From Whitmania pigra (lineage: Eukaryota; Annelida; Clitellata; Hirudinida; Haemopidae), in assembly GCA_021613335.1 (NCBI GenBank), contig JAJTWR010000030.1:224501-288500 (forward strand): 64,000 nucleotides of DNA, read 5' to 3'. Below are positions 1 through 15,000 of the stretch, piece after piece. Every line of letters starts with the position of its first letter. The first letter of the stretch is position 1. The translations under genes and the position numbers were made by a program. The notes under the pieces are model-generated. The model did no database searches. It saw nothing but the letters and a program-made list of their open reading frames with translations, and was not told where the DNA came from.

Positions 1-3000
1 AAAAATTTGAAAATTTTTTTAAAGGTCGCCCCTTGGATGAAATATGATATTTAGCGGTTGACCAAAATTGAAATTTTTTGAGGGTCTCCCGCGTTATGAA
101 TTGGTTTGTTAAGGGTCTACTACGGGGTAAAATATTTTGTAAAAATTCGAACATGAAAAATTAGAAAATTTTTGTAATATTGAAATTTTTTGAGGTCTCC
201 CGCGTTATGAATTGGTTTGTTAAGGGTCTACTACAGGGTAAAATATTTTGTAAATATTCGAACATGAAAAATTTGAAAATATTTTTTTAAGGTCGCCCCT
301 TGGATGAAATATGATATTTAGTGGTTGACCAAATTGAAATTTTTTGTGGGTCTCCCGCGTTATGAATTGGTTTGTTAAGGGTCTACTACGGGGTAAAAAT
401 ATTTTGTAAATATTCGAACATGAAAAATTTGAAAATATTTCTAAAGGTCGCACCTTGGATGAAATATGATACTTAGCGGTTGACCAAATTGAAATTTTTT
501 GAGGGTCTCCCGCGGGATGAATTGGTTTGTTAAGGGTCTCTACTACGGGGTAAAATATTTTGTAAAAATTCGAACATGAAAAATTAGAAAATTTTTGTAA
601 AATTGAAATTTTTTGAGGGTCTCCCGCGTTATGAATTGGTTTGTTAAGGGTCTACTACAGGGTAAAATATTTTGTAAATATTCGAACATGAAAAATTAGA
701 AAATTTTTGTAAAATTGAAATTTTTTGAGGGTCTCCCGCGTTATGAATTGGTTTGTTAAGGGTCTACTACGGGGTAAAATATTTTGTAAATGTTCGAACA
801 TGAAAAATTTGAAAATTTTTTTAAAGGTCGCCCCTTGGATGAAATATGATATTTAGCGGTTGACCAAAATTGAAATTTTTTGAGGGTCTCCCGCGGGATG
901 AATTGGTTTGTTAAGGGTCTACTACGGGGTAAAATATTTTGTAAATATTCGAACATGAAAAATTTGAAAATATTTTTAAAGGTCGCCCCTTGGATGAAAT
1001 ATGATATTTAGCGGTTGACCAAATTGAAATTTTTTGTGGGTCTCCCGCGTTATGAATTGGTTTGTTAAGGGTCTACTACAGGGTAAAATATTTTGTAAAT
1101 ATTCGAACATGAAAAATTAGAAAATTTTTGTAAAATTGAAATTTTTTGAGGGTCTCCCGCGTTATGAATTGGTTTGTTAAGGGTCTACTACGGGGTAAAA
1201 TATTTTGTAAATATTCGAACATGAAAAATTAGAAAATTTTTGTATAATTGAAATTTTTTGAGGGTTTCCCGCGGGATGAATTGGTTTGTTAAGGGTCTAC
1301 TACGGGGTAAAATATTTTGTAAAAATTCGAACATGAGAAATTAGAAAATTTTTGTATAATTGAAATTTTTTGAGGGTTTCCCGCGGGATGAATTGGTTTG
1401 TTAAGGGTCTACTACGGGGTAAAATATTTTGTAAATGTTCGAACATGAAAAATTTGAAAATTTTTTTAAAGGTCGCCCCTTGGATGAAATTTGATATTTA
1501 GCGGTTGACCAAAATTGAAATTTTTTGAGGGTCTCCCGCGGGATGAATTGGTTTGTTAAGGGTCTACTACGGGGTAAAATATTTTGTAAAAATTCGAACA
1601 TGAAAAATTAGAAAATTTTTGTAATATTGAAATTTTTTGAGGGTCTCCCGCGTTATGAATTGGTTTGTTAAGGGTCTACTACGGGGTAAAATATTTTGTA
1701 AATATTCGAACATGAAAAATTTGAAAATATTTTTAAAGGTCGCCCCTTGGATGAAATATGATATTTAGTGGTTGACCAAATTGAAATTTTTCGTGGGTCT
1801 CCCGCGTTATGAATTGGTTTGTTAAGGGTCTACTACGGGGTAAAATATTTTGTAAATATTCGAACATGAAAAATTTGAAAATATTTCTAAAGGTCGCACC
1901 TTGGATGAAATATGATACTTAGCGGTTGACCAAATTGAAATTTTTTGAGGGTCTCCCGCGGGATGAATTGGTTTGTTAAGGGTCTACTACGGGGTAAAAT
2001 ATTTTGTAAAAATTCGAACATGAAAAATTAGAAAATTTTTGTAAAATTGAAATTTTTTGAGGGTCTCCCGCGTTATGAATTGGTTTGTTAAGGGTCTACT
2101 ACAGGGTAAAATATTTTGTAAATATTCGAACATGAAAAATTAGAAAATTTTTGTAAAATTGAAATTTTTTGAGGGTCTCCCGCGTTATGAATTGGTTTGT
2201 TAAGGGTCTACTACGGGGTAAAATATTTTGTAAATATTCGAACATGAAAAATTTGAAAATTTTTTTAAAGGTCGCCCCTGGATGAAATATGATATTTAGC
2301 GGTTGACCAAAATTGAAATTTTTTGAGGGTCTCCCGCGGGATGAATTGGTTTGTTAAGGGTCTACTACGGGGTAAAATATTTTGTAAAAATTCGAACATG
2401 AAAAATTTGAAAATATTTTTAAAGGTCGCCCCTTGGATGAAATATGATATTTAGTGGTTGACCAAATTGAAATTTTTCGTGGGTCTCCCGCGTTATGAAT
2501 TGGTTTGTTAAGGGTCTACTACGGGGTAAAATATTTTGTAAATATTCGAACATGAAAAATTTGAAAATATTTCTAAAGGTCGCACCTTGGATGAAATATG
2601 ATACTTAGCGGTTGACCAAATTGAAATTTTTTGAGGGTCTCCCGCGGGATGAATTGGTTTGTTAAGGGTCTCTACTACGGGGTAAAATATTTTGTAAAAA
2701 TTCGAACATGAAAAATTAGAAAATTTTTGTAAAATTGAAATTTTTTGAGGGTCTCCCGCGTTATGAATTGGTTTGTTAAGGGTCTACTACAGGGTAAAAT
2801 ATTTTGTAAATATTCGAACATGAAAAATTAGAAAATTTTTGTAAAATTGAAATTTTTTGAGGGTCTCCCGCGTTATGAATTGGTTTGTTAAGGGTCTACT
2901 ACGGGGTAAAATATTTTGTAAATGTTCGAACATGAAAAATTTGAAAATTTTTTTAAAGGTCGCCCCTTGGATGAATATGATATTAGCGGTTGACCAAAAT

Positions 3001-6000
3001 TGAAATTTTTTGAGGGTCTCCCGCGGGATGAATTGGTTTGTTAAGGGTCTACTACGGGGTAAAATATTTTGTAAAAATTCGAACATGAAAAATTAGAAAA
3101 TTTTTGTAAAATTGAAATTTTTTGAGGGTCTCCCGCGTTATGAATTGGTTTGTTAAGGGTCTACTACTCGGTAAAATATTTTGTAAATATTCGAACATGA
3201 AAAATTTGAAAATATTTTTAAAGGTCGCCCCTTGGATGAAATATGATATTTAGCGGTTGACCAAATTGAAATTTTTTGAGGGTCTCCCGCGGGATGAATT
3301 GGTTTGTTAAGGGTCTACTACGGGGTAAAATATTTTGTAAAAATTCGAACATGAAAAATTAGAAAATTTTTGTAAAATTGAAATTTTTTGAGGGTCTCCC
3401 GCGTTATGAATTGGTTTGTTAAGGGTCTACTACAGGGTAAAATATTTTGTAAATATTCGAACATGAAAATATTTTTAAAGGTCGCCCCTTGGATGAAATA
3501 TGATATTTAGCGGTTGACCAAATTGAAATTTTTTGAGGGTCTCCCGCGTTATGAATTGGTTTGTTAAGGGTCTACTACGGGGTAAAAAATATTTTGTAAA
3601 AAATCGAACATGAAAAATTAGAAAATTTTTGTAAAATTGAAATTTTTTGAGGGTCTCCCGCGTTATGAATTGGTTTGTTAAGGGTCTACTACAGGGTAAA
3701 ATATTTTGTAAATATTCGAACATGAAAATATTTTTAAAGGTCGCCCCTGGATGAAATATGATATTTAGCGGTTGACCAAATTGAAATTTTTTTGAGGTCT
3801 CCCGCGTTATGAATTGGTTTGTTAAGGGTCTACTACGGGGTAAAATATTTTGTAAAAATTCGAACATGAAAAATTAGAAAATTTTTGTAAAATTGAAATT
3901 TTTTGAGGGTCTCCCGCGGGATGAATTGGTTTGTTAAGGGTCTACTACAGGGTAAAATATTTTGTAAATATTCGAACATGAAAAATTAGAAAATTTTTTA
4001 AAATTGAAATTTTTTGAGGGTCTCCCGCGTGATGATTGGTTTGTTAAGGGTCTACTACGGGGTAAAATATTTTGTAAATATTCGAACATGAAAATATTTT
4101 TAAAGGTCGCCCCTTGGATGAAATATGATATTTAGCGGTTGACCAAATTGAAATTTTTTGAGGGTCTCCCGCGTTATGAATTGGTTTGTTAAGGGTCTAC
4201 TACGGGGTAAAATATTTTGTAAAAATTCGAACATGAAAAATTAGAAAATTTTTGTAAAATTGAAATTTTTTGAGGGTCTCCCGCGGGATGAATTGGTTTG
4301 TTAAGGGTCTACTACAGGGTAAAATATTTTGTAAATATTCGAACATGAAAAATTAGAAAATTTTTGTAAAATTGAAATTTTTTGAGGGTCTCCCGCGTGA
4401 TGAATTGGTTTGTTAAGGGTCTACTACGGGGTAAAATATTTTGTAAAAATTCGAACATGAAAAAGTTGAAAATATTTTTAAAGGTCGCCCCTTGGATGAA
4501 TATGATATTTAGCGGTTGACCAAATTGAAATTTTTTGAGGGTCTCCCGCGGAATGAATTGGTTTGTTAAGGGTCTACTACGGGGTAAAATATTTTGTAAA
4601 AATTCGAACATGAAAAATTAGAAAATTTTTGTAAAATTGAAATTTTTTAAGGGGCTCCCGCGTTATGAATTGGTTTGTTAAGGGTCTACTACAGGGTAAA
4701 ATATTTTGTAAATATTCGAACATGAAAAATTAGAAAATTTTTGTAAAATTGAAATTTTTTGAGGGTCTCCCGCGTTATGAATTGGTTTGTTAAGGGTCTA
4801 CTACGGGGTAAAATATTTTGTAAATGTTATGAACATGAAAAATTTGAAAATTTTTTTAAAGGTCCGCCCCTTGGATGAAATATGATATTTAGTGGTTGAC
4901 CAAAATTGAAATTTTTTGAGGGTCTCCCGCGGGATGAATTGGTTTGTTAAAGGTCTACTACGGGGTAAAATATTTTGTAAAAATTCGAACATGAAAAATT
5001 AGAAAATTTTTGTAATATTGAAATTTTTTGAGGGTCTCCCGCGTTATGAATTGGTTTGTTAAGGGTCTACTACGGGGTAAAATATTTTGTAAATATTCGA
5101 ACATGAAAAATTTGAAAATATTTTTTTAAGGTCGCCCCTTGGATGAAATATGATATTTAGCGGTTGACCAAATTGAAATTTTTTGTGGGTCTCCCGCGTT
5201 ATGAATTGGTTTGTTAAGTGTCTACTACGGGGTAAAATATTTTGTAAAAATTCGAACATGAAAAATTTGAAAATATTTTTAAAGGTCGCCCCTTGGATGA
5301 AATATGATATTTAGCGGTTGACCAAATTGAAATTTTTTGAGGGTCTCCCGCGGGATGAATTGGTTTGTTAAGGGTCTACTACGGGGTAAAATATTTTGTA
5401 AAAATTCGAACATGAAAATTTTTTTAAAGGTCGCCCCTTGGATGAAATATGATATTTAGCGGTTGACCAAAATTGAAATTTTTTGAGGGTCTCCCGCGGG
5501 ATGAATTGGTTTGTTAAGGGTCTACTACGGGGTAAAATATTTTGTAAAAATTCGAACATGAAAAATTAGAAAATTTTTGTAAAATTGAAATTTTTTGAGG
5601 GTCTCCCGCGTTATGAATTGGTTTGTTAAGGGTCTACCACGGGGTAAAATATTTTGTAAATATTCGAACATGAAAATATTTTTAAAGGTCGCCCCTTGGA
5701 TGAAATATGATATTTAGCGGTTGACCAAATTGAAATTTTTTGAGGGTCTCCCGCGGTTATGAATTGGTTTGTTAAGGGTCTACTACGAGGTAAAATATTT
5801 TGTAAAAATTCGAACATGAAAAATTAGAAAATTTTTGTAAAATTGAAATTTTTTGAGGTCTCCCGCGGGATGAATTGGTTTGTTAAGGGTCTACTACAGG
5901 GTAAAATATTTTGTAAATATTCGAACATGAAAAATTAGAAAATTTGTGTAAAATTGAAATTTTTTGAGGGTCTCCCGCGTGATGAATTGGTTTGTTAAGG

Positions 6001-9000
6001 GTCTACTACGGGGTAAAATATTTTGTAAAAATTCGAACATGAAAAAGTTGAAAATATTTTTAAAGGTCGCCCCTTGGATGAAATATGATATTTAGCGGTT
6101 GACCAAATTGAAATTTTTTGAGGGTCTCCCGCGGGATGAATTGGTTTGTTAAGGGTCTACTACGGGGTAAAATATTTTGTAAAAATTCGAACATGAAAAA
6201 TTAGAAAATTTTTGTAAAATTGAAATTTTTTGAGGGTCTCCCGCGTTATGAATTGGTTTGTTGGGTCTACTACGGGGTTAAAATATTTTGTAAATATTCG
6301 AACATGAAAAATTTGAAAATATTTTTAAAGGTTGGATGAAATATGATATTTAGCTGTTGACCAAAATTGAAATTTTTTGAGGGTCTCCCGCGGGATGAAT
6401 TGGTTTTGTTAAGGGTCTACTACGGGGTAAAATATTTTGTAAAAATTCGAACATGAAAATTTTTAAAGGTCGCCCCTTGGATGAAATATGATATTTAGCG
6501 GTTGACCAAATTGAAATTTTTTGAGGGTCTCCCGCGTTATGAATTGGTTTGTTAAGGGTCTACTACGGGGTAAAATATTTTGTAAAAATTCGAACATGAA
6601 AAATTAGAAAATTTTTGTAAAATTGAAATTTTTTGAGGGTCTCCCGCGTTATGAATTGGTTTGTTAAGGGTCTATACTGGGGGGGTAAAATATTTTGTAA
6701 AAATTCGAACATGAAAAAGTTGAAAATATTTTTAAAGGTCGCCCCTTGGATGAAATATGATATTTAGCGGTTGACCAAATTGAAATTTTTTGAGGGTCTC
6801 CCGCGGGATGAATTGGTTTGTTAAGGGTCTACTACGGGGTAAAATATTTTGTAAAAATTCGAACATGAAAAATTAGAAAATTTTTGTAAAATTGAAATTT
6901 TTTGAGGGTCTCCCGCGTTATGAATTGGTTTGTTAAGGGTCTACTACGGGGTAAAATATTTTGTAAATATTCGAACATGAAAAATTTGAAAATATTTTTA
7001 AAGGTTGGATGAAATATGATATTTAGCTGTTGACCAAAATTGAAATTTTTTGAGGGTCTCCCGCGGGATGAATTGGTTTGTTAAGGGTCTACTACGGGGT
7101 AAAATATTTTGTAAAAATTCGAACATGAAAATATTTTTAAAGGTCGCCCCTTGGATGAAATATGATATTTAGCGGTTGACCAAATTGAAATTTTTTGAGG
7201 GTCTCCCGCGTTATGAATTGGTTTGTTAAGGGTCTACTACGGGGTAAAATATTTTGTAAAAATTCGAACATGAAAAATTAGAAAATTTTTGTAAAATTGA
7301 AATTTTTTGAGGGTCTCCCGCGTTATGAATTGGTTTGTTAAGGGTCTACCACGGGGTAAAATATTTTGTAAATATTCGAACATGAAAATATTTTTAAAGG
7401 TCGCCCCTTGGATGAAATATGATATTTAGCGGTTGACCAAATTGAAATTTTTTGAGGGTCTCCCGCGTTATGAATTGGTTTGTTAAGGGTCTACTACGAG
7501 GTAAAATATTTTGTAAAAATTCGAACATGAAAAATTAGAAAATTTTTGTAAAATTGAAATTTTTTGAGGGTCTCCCGCGGGATGAATTGGTTTGTTAAGG
7601 GTCTACTACAGGGTAAAATATTTTGTAAATATTCGAACATGAAAAATTAGAAAATTTGTGTAAAATTGAAATTTTTTGAGGGTCTCCCGCGTGATGAATT
7701 GGTTTGTTAAGGGTCTACTACGGGGGTAAAAAATTTTTGTAAAAATTCGAACATGAAAAAGTTGAAAATATTTTTAAAGGTCGCCCTTGGATGAAATATG
7801 ATATTTAGCGGTTGACCAAATTGAAATTTTTTGAGGGTCTCCCGCGGGATGAATTGGTTTGTTAAGGGTCTACTACGGGGTAAAATATTTTGTAAAAATT
7901 CGAACATGAAAAATTAGAAAAATTTTTTAAAATTGAAATTTTTTGAGGGTCTCCCGCGTTATGAATTGGTTTGTTAAGGGTCTACTACGGGGTAAAATAT
8001 TTTGTAAATATTCGAACATGAAAAATTTGAAAATATTTTTAAAGGTTGGATGAAATATGATATTTAGGTGTTGACCAAAATTGAAATTTTTTGAGGGTCT
8101 CCCGCGGGATGAATTGGTTTGTTAAGGGTCTACTACGGGGTAAAATATTTTGTAAAAATTCGAACATGAAAATATTTTTAAAGGTCGCCCCTTGGATGAA
8201 ATATGATATTTAGCGGTTGACCAAATTGAAATTTTTTGAGGGTCTCCCGCGTTATGAATTGGTTTGTTAAGGGTCTACTACGGGGTAAAATATTTTGTAA
8301 AAATTCGAACATGAAAAATTAGAAAATTTTTGTAAAATTGAAATTTTTTGAGGGTCTCCCGCGTTATGAATTGGTTTGTTAAGGGTCTACTACAGGGTAA
8401 AATATTTTGTAAATATTCGAACATAAAAAATTTGAAAATTTTTTTAAAGGTCGCCCCTTGGATGAAATATGATAATTAGCTGTTGACCAAAATTGAAATT
8501 TTTTGAGGGTCTCCCGCGGGAATGATTGGTTTGTTAAGGGTCTACTACGGGGTAAAATATTTTGTAAAAATTCGAACATGAAAAATTTGAAAATATTTTT
8601 AAAGTCGCCCCTTGGATAAATATGATATTTAGCGGTTGACCAAATTGAAATTTTTTGAGGGTCTCCCGCGGGATGAATTGGTTTGTTAAGGGTCTACTAC
8701 GGGGTAAAATATTTTGTAAAAATTCGAACATTAAAAATTAAAAATTTTTGTAAAATTGAAATTTTTTGAGGGTCTCCCGCGTTATGAATTGGTTTTGTTA
8801 AGGGTCTACTACGGGGTAAAATATTTTGTAAATATTCGAACATGAAAAATTTGAAAATATTTTTAAAGGTCGCCCCTTGGATGAAATATGATATTTAGCG
8901 GTTGACCAAAATTGAAATTTTTTGAGGGTCTCCCGCGGGATGAATTGGTTTGTTAAGGGTCTACTACGGGGTAAAATATTTTGTAAAAATTCGAACCTGA

Positions 9001-12000
9001 AAAATTCGAACCTTTTTGTAAAATTGAAATTTTTTGAGGGTCTCCCGCGTTATGAATTGGTTTGGTAAGGGTCTACCACGGTAAAAATATTTTGTAAATA
9101 TTCGAACATGAAAATATTTTTAAAGGTCGCCCCTTGGATGAAATAGGATATTTAGCGGTTGACCAAATTGAAATTTTTTTGAGGTCCTCCCGCGTTATGA
9201 ATTGGTTTGTTAAGGGTCTACTACGAGGTAAAATAATATTTTGTAAAAATTCGAACATGAAAAATTAGAAAATTTTTGTAAAATTGAAATTTTTTGAGGG
9301 TCTCCCGCGGGATGAATTGGTTTGTTAAGGGTCTACTACAGGGTAAAATATTTTGTAAATATTCGAACATGAAAAATTAGAAAATTTGTGTAAAATTGAA
9401 ATTTTTTGAGGGTCTCCCGCGTGATGAATTGGTTTGTTAAGGGTCTACTACGGGGTAAAATATTTTGTAAAAATTCGAACATGAAAAAGTTGAAAATATT
9501 TTTAAAGGTCGCCCCTTGGATGAAATATGATATTTAGCGGTTGACCAAATTGAAATTTTTTGAGGGTCTCCCGCGGGATGAATTGGTTTGTTAAGGGTCT
9601 ACTACGGGGTAAAATATTTTGTAAAAATTCGAACATGAAAAATTAGAAAATTTTTGTAAAATTGAAATTTTTTGAGGGTCTCCCGCGTTATGAATTGGTT
9701 TGTTAAGGGTCTACTACGGGGTAAAATATTTTGTAAATATTCGAACATGAAAAATTTGAAATAATATTTAAAGGTTGGATGAAATATGATATTTAGCTGT
9801 TGACCAAATTGAAATTTTTTGAGGGTCTACCGCGGGATGAATTGGTTTGTTAAGGGTCTACTACGGGGTAAAATATTTTGTAAAAATTCGAACATGAAAA
9901 TATTTTTAAAGGTCGCCCCTTGGATGAAATATGATATTTAGCGGTTGACCAAATTGAAATTTTTTGAGGGTCTCCCGCGTTATGAATTGGTTTGTTAAGG
10001 GTCTACTACGGGGTAAAATATTTTGTAAAAATTCGAACATGAAAAATTAGAAAATTTTTGTAAAATTGAAATTTTTTGAGGGTCTCCCGTGTTATGAATT
10101 GGTTTGTTAAGGGTCTACTACAGGGTAAAATATTTTGTAAATATTCGAACATAAAAAATTTGAAAATTTTTTTAAAGGTCGCCCCTTGGATGAAATATGA
10201 TATTTAGCTGTTGACCAAAATTGAAATTTTTTGAGGGTCTCCCGCGGGATGAATTGGTTTGTTAAGGGTCTACTACGGGGTAAAATATTTTGTAAAAATT
10301 CGAACATGAAAAATTTGAAAATATTTTTAAAGGTCGCCCCTTGGATGAAATATGATATTTAGCGGTTGACCAAATGAAATTTTTTGAGGGTCTCCCGCGG
10401 GATGAATTGGTTTGTTAAGGGTCTACTAGGGGGGGTAAAATATTTTGTAAAAATTCGAACATGAAAAATTAGAAAATTTTTGTAAAATTGAAATTTTTTG
10501 AGGGTCTCCCGCGTTATGAATTGGTTTGTTAAGGGTCTACTACGGGGTAAAATATTTTGTAAATATTCGAACATGAAAAATTTGAAAATATTTTTAAAGG
10601 TCGCCCCTTGGATGAAATATGATATTTAGCGGTTGACCAAATTGAAATTTTTTGAGGGTCTTCCGCGGGATGAATTGGTTTGTTAAGGGTCTACTACGGG
10701 GTAAAATATTTTGTAAATATTCGAACATAAAAAATTTGAAAATTTTTTTAAAGGTCGCCCCTTGGATGAAATATGATATTTAGCTGTTGACCAAAATTGA
10801 AATTTTTGAGGGTCTCCCGCGGGATGAATTGGTTTGTTAAGGGTCTACTACGGGGTAAAATATTTTGTAAAAATTCGAACATGAAAAATTTGAAAATATT
10901 TTTAAAGGTCGCCCCTTGGATGAAATATGATATTTAGCGGTTGACCAAATTGAAATTTTTTGAGGGTCTCCCGCGGGATGAATTGGTTTGTTAAGGGTCT
11001 ACTACGGGGTAAAATATTTTGTTAAAAATTCGAACATGAAAAATTAGAAAATTTTTGTAAAATTGAAATTTTTTGAGGGTCTCCCGCGTTATGAATTGGT
11101 TTGTTAAGGGTCTACTACGGGGTAAAATATTTTGTAAATATTCGAACATGAAAAATTTGAAAATATTTTTAAAGGTCGCCCCTTGGATGAAATATGATAT
11201 TTAGCGGTTGACCAAATTGAAATTTTTTGAGGGTCTTCCGCGGGATGAATTGGTTTGTTAAGGGTCTACTACGGGGTAAAATATTTTGTAAAAATTCGAA
11301 CATGAAAAATTAGAAAATTTTTGTAAAATTGAAATTTTTTGAGGGTCTCCCGCGTTATGAATTGGTTTGTTAAGGGTCTACTACGGGGTAAAATATTTTG
11401 TAAATATTCGAACATGAAAAATTTGAAAATTTTTTTAAAAGGTAGGATGAAAAAATATGATATTTAGCGGTTGACCAAATTGAAATTTTTTGAGGGTCTC
11501 CCGCGGGATGAATTGGTTTGTTAAGGGTCTACTACGGGGTAAAAATATTTTGTAAAAATTCGAACATGAAAAATTAGAAAATTTTTGTAATATTGAAATT
11601 TTTTGAGGGTCTTCCCGCGTTATGAATTGGTTTGTTAAGGGTCTACTACGGGGTAAAATATTTTGTAAATATTCGAACATGAAAAATTTGAACATATTTT
11701 TAAAGGTCGTCCCTTGGATGAAATATGATATTTAGCGGTTGACCAAATTGAAATTTTTTGAGGGTCTCCCGCGTTATGAATTGGTTTGTTAAGGGTCTAC
11801 TACGGGGTAAAATATTTTGTAAATATTCGAACATGAAAAATTTGAAAATATTTTTAAAGGTCGCCCCTTGGATGAAATATGATATTTAGCGGTTGACCAA
11901 ATTGAAATTTTTTGAGGGTCTCCCGCGGGATGAATTGGTTTGTTAAGGGTCTACTACGGGGTAAAATAATTTGTAAATATTCGAACATGAAAAATTTGAA

Positions 12001-15000
12001 AATTTTTTTAAAGGTCGCCCCTTGGATGAAATATGATATTTAGCTGTTGACCAAAATTGAAATTTTTTGAGGGTCTCCCGCGGGATGAATTGGTTTGTTA
12101 AGGGTCTACTACGGGGTAAAATATTTTGTAAAAATTCGAACATGAAAAATTTGAAAATATTTTTAAAGGTCGCCCCTTGGATGAAATATGATATTTAGCG
12201 GTTGACCAAATGAAATTTTTTGAGGGTCTCCCGCGGGATGAATTGGTTTGTTAAGGGTCTACTACGGGGTAAAATATTTTGTAAAAATTCGAACATGAAA
12301 AATTAGAAAATTTTGTAAAATTGAAATTTTTGAGGGTCTCCCGCGTTATGAATTGGTTTGTTAAGGGTCTACTACGGGGTAAAATATTTTGTAAATATTC
12401 GAACATGAAAAATTTGAAAATATTTTTAAAGGTCGCCCCTTGATGAAATATGATATTTAGCGGTTGACCAAATTGAAATTTTTTGAGGGTCTTCCGCGGG
12501 ATGAATTGGTTTGTTAAGGGTCTACTACGGGGTAAAATATTTTGTAAAAATTCGAACATGAAAAATTAGAAAAATTTTGTAAAATTGAAATTTTTTGAGG
12601 GTCTCCCGCGTTATGAATTGGTTTGTTAAGGGTCTACTACGGGGTAAAATATTTTGTAAATATTCGAACATGAAAAATTTGAAAATATTTTTAAAGGTAG
12701 GATGAAATATGATATTTAGCTGTTGACCAAAATTGAAATTTTTGAGGGTCTCCCGCGGGATGAATTGGTTTGTTAAGGGTCTACTACGGGGTAAAATATT
12801 TTGTAAAAATTCGAACATGAAAAATTAGAAAATTTTTGTAATATTGAAATTTTTTGAGGGTCTCCCGCGTTATGAATTGGTTTGTTAAGGGTCTACTACG
12901 GGGTAAAATATTTTGTAAATATTCGAACATGAAAAATTTGAACATATTTTTAAAGGTCGTCCCTTGGATGAAATATGATATTTAGCGGTTGACCAAATTG
13001 AAATTTTTTGAGGGTCTCCCGCGTTATGAATTGGTTTGTTAAGGGTCTACTACGGGGGTAAAATATTTTGTAATATTCGAACATGAAAAATTTGAAAATA
13101 TTTTTAAAGGTCGCCCCTTGGATGAAATATGATATTTAGCGGTTGACCAAATTGAAATTTTTTGAGGGTCTCCCGCGGGATGAATTGGTTTGTTAAGGGT
13201 CTACTACGGGGTAAAATAATTTGTAAATATTCGAACATGAAAAATTTGAAAATATTTTTAAAGGTCGCCCCTTGGATGAAATATGATATTTAGCGGTTGA
13301 CCAAATTGAAATTTTTTGAGGGTCTCCAGCGTTATGAATTGGTTTGTTAAGGGTCTACTACGGGGTAAAATATTTTGTAAATATTCGAACATGAAAAATT
13401 TGAAAATATTTTTAAAGGTCGCCCCTTGGATGAAATATGATATTTAGCGGTTGACCAAATTGAAATTTTTTGAGGGTCTCCCGCGGGATGAATTGGTTTG
13501 TTAAGGGTCTACTACGGGGTAAAATATTTTGTAAAAATTCGAACATGAAAAATTAGAAAATTTTTGTAAAATTGAAATTTTTTGAGGGTTTCCCGCGTTA
13601 TGAATTGGTTTGTTAAGGGTCTACTACAGGGTAAAATATTTTGTAAATATTCGAACATGAAAAATTAGAAAATTTTTGTAAAATTGAAATTTTTTGGGTT
13701 CTCCCGCGTTATGAATTGGTTTGTTAAGGGTCTACTACGGGGTAAAATATTTTGTAAATATTCGAACATGAAAAATTAGAAAATTTTTGTATAATTGAAA
13801 TTTTTTGAGGGTTTCCCGCGGGATGAATTGGTTTGTTAAGGGTCTACTACGGGGTAAAATATTTTGTAAAAATTCGAACATGAGAAATTAGAAAATTTTT
13901 GTATAATTGAAATTTTTTGAGGGTTTTCCGCGGGATGAATTGGTTTGTTAAGGGTCTACTACGGGGTAAAATATTTTGTAAATGTTCGAACATGAAAAAT
14001 TTGAAAATTTTTTTAATGGTCGCCCCTTGGATGAAATATGATATTTAGCGGTTGACCAAAATTGAAATTTTTTGAGGGTCTCCCGCGGGATGAATTGGTT
14101 TGTTAAGGGTCTACTACTCGGGGTAAAATATTTTGTAAAAATTCGAACATGAAAAATTAGAAAATTTTTGTAAAATTGAAATTTTTTGAGGGTTTCCCGC
14201 GTTATGAATTGGTTTGTTAAGGGTTCTACTACAGGGTTAAAATATTTTGTAAATATTCGAACATGAAAAATTAGAAAATTTTTGTAAAATTGAAATTTTT
14301 TGAGGGTCTCCCGCGTTATGAATTGGTTTGTTAAGGGTCTACTACGGGGTAAAATATTTTGTAAATATTCGAACATGAAAAATTAGAAAATTTTTGTATA
14401 ATTGAAATTTTTTGAGGGTTTCCCGCGGGATGAATTGGTTTGTTAAGGGTCTACTACGGGGTAAAATATTTTGTAAAAATTCGAACATGAAAAATTAGAA
14501 AATTTTTGTATAATTGAAATTTTTTGAGGGTTTTCCGCGGGATGAATTGGTTTGTTAAGGGTCTACTACGGGGTAAAATATTTTGTAAATGTTCGAACAT
14601 GAAAAATTGAAATTTTTTTAATGGTCGCCCCTTGGATGAAATATGATATTTAGCGGTTGACCAAAATTGAAATTTTTTGAGGGTCTCCCGCGGATGAATG
14701 AATTGGTTTGTTAAGGGTCTACTACGGGGTAAAATATTTTGTAAAAATTCGAACATGAAAAATTAGAAAATTTTTGTAATATTGAAATTTTTTGAGGGTC
14801 TCCCGCGTTATGAATTGGTTTGTTAAGGGTCTACTACGGGATAAAATATTTTGTAAATATTCGAACATGAAAAATTTGAAAATATTTTTAAAGGTCGCCC
14901 CTTGGATGAAATATGATATTTAGCGGTTGACCAAATTGAAATTTTTTGAGGGTCTCCCGCGTTATGAATTGGTTTGTTAAGGGTCTACTACGGGGTATAA

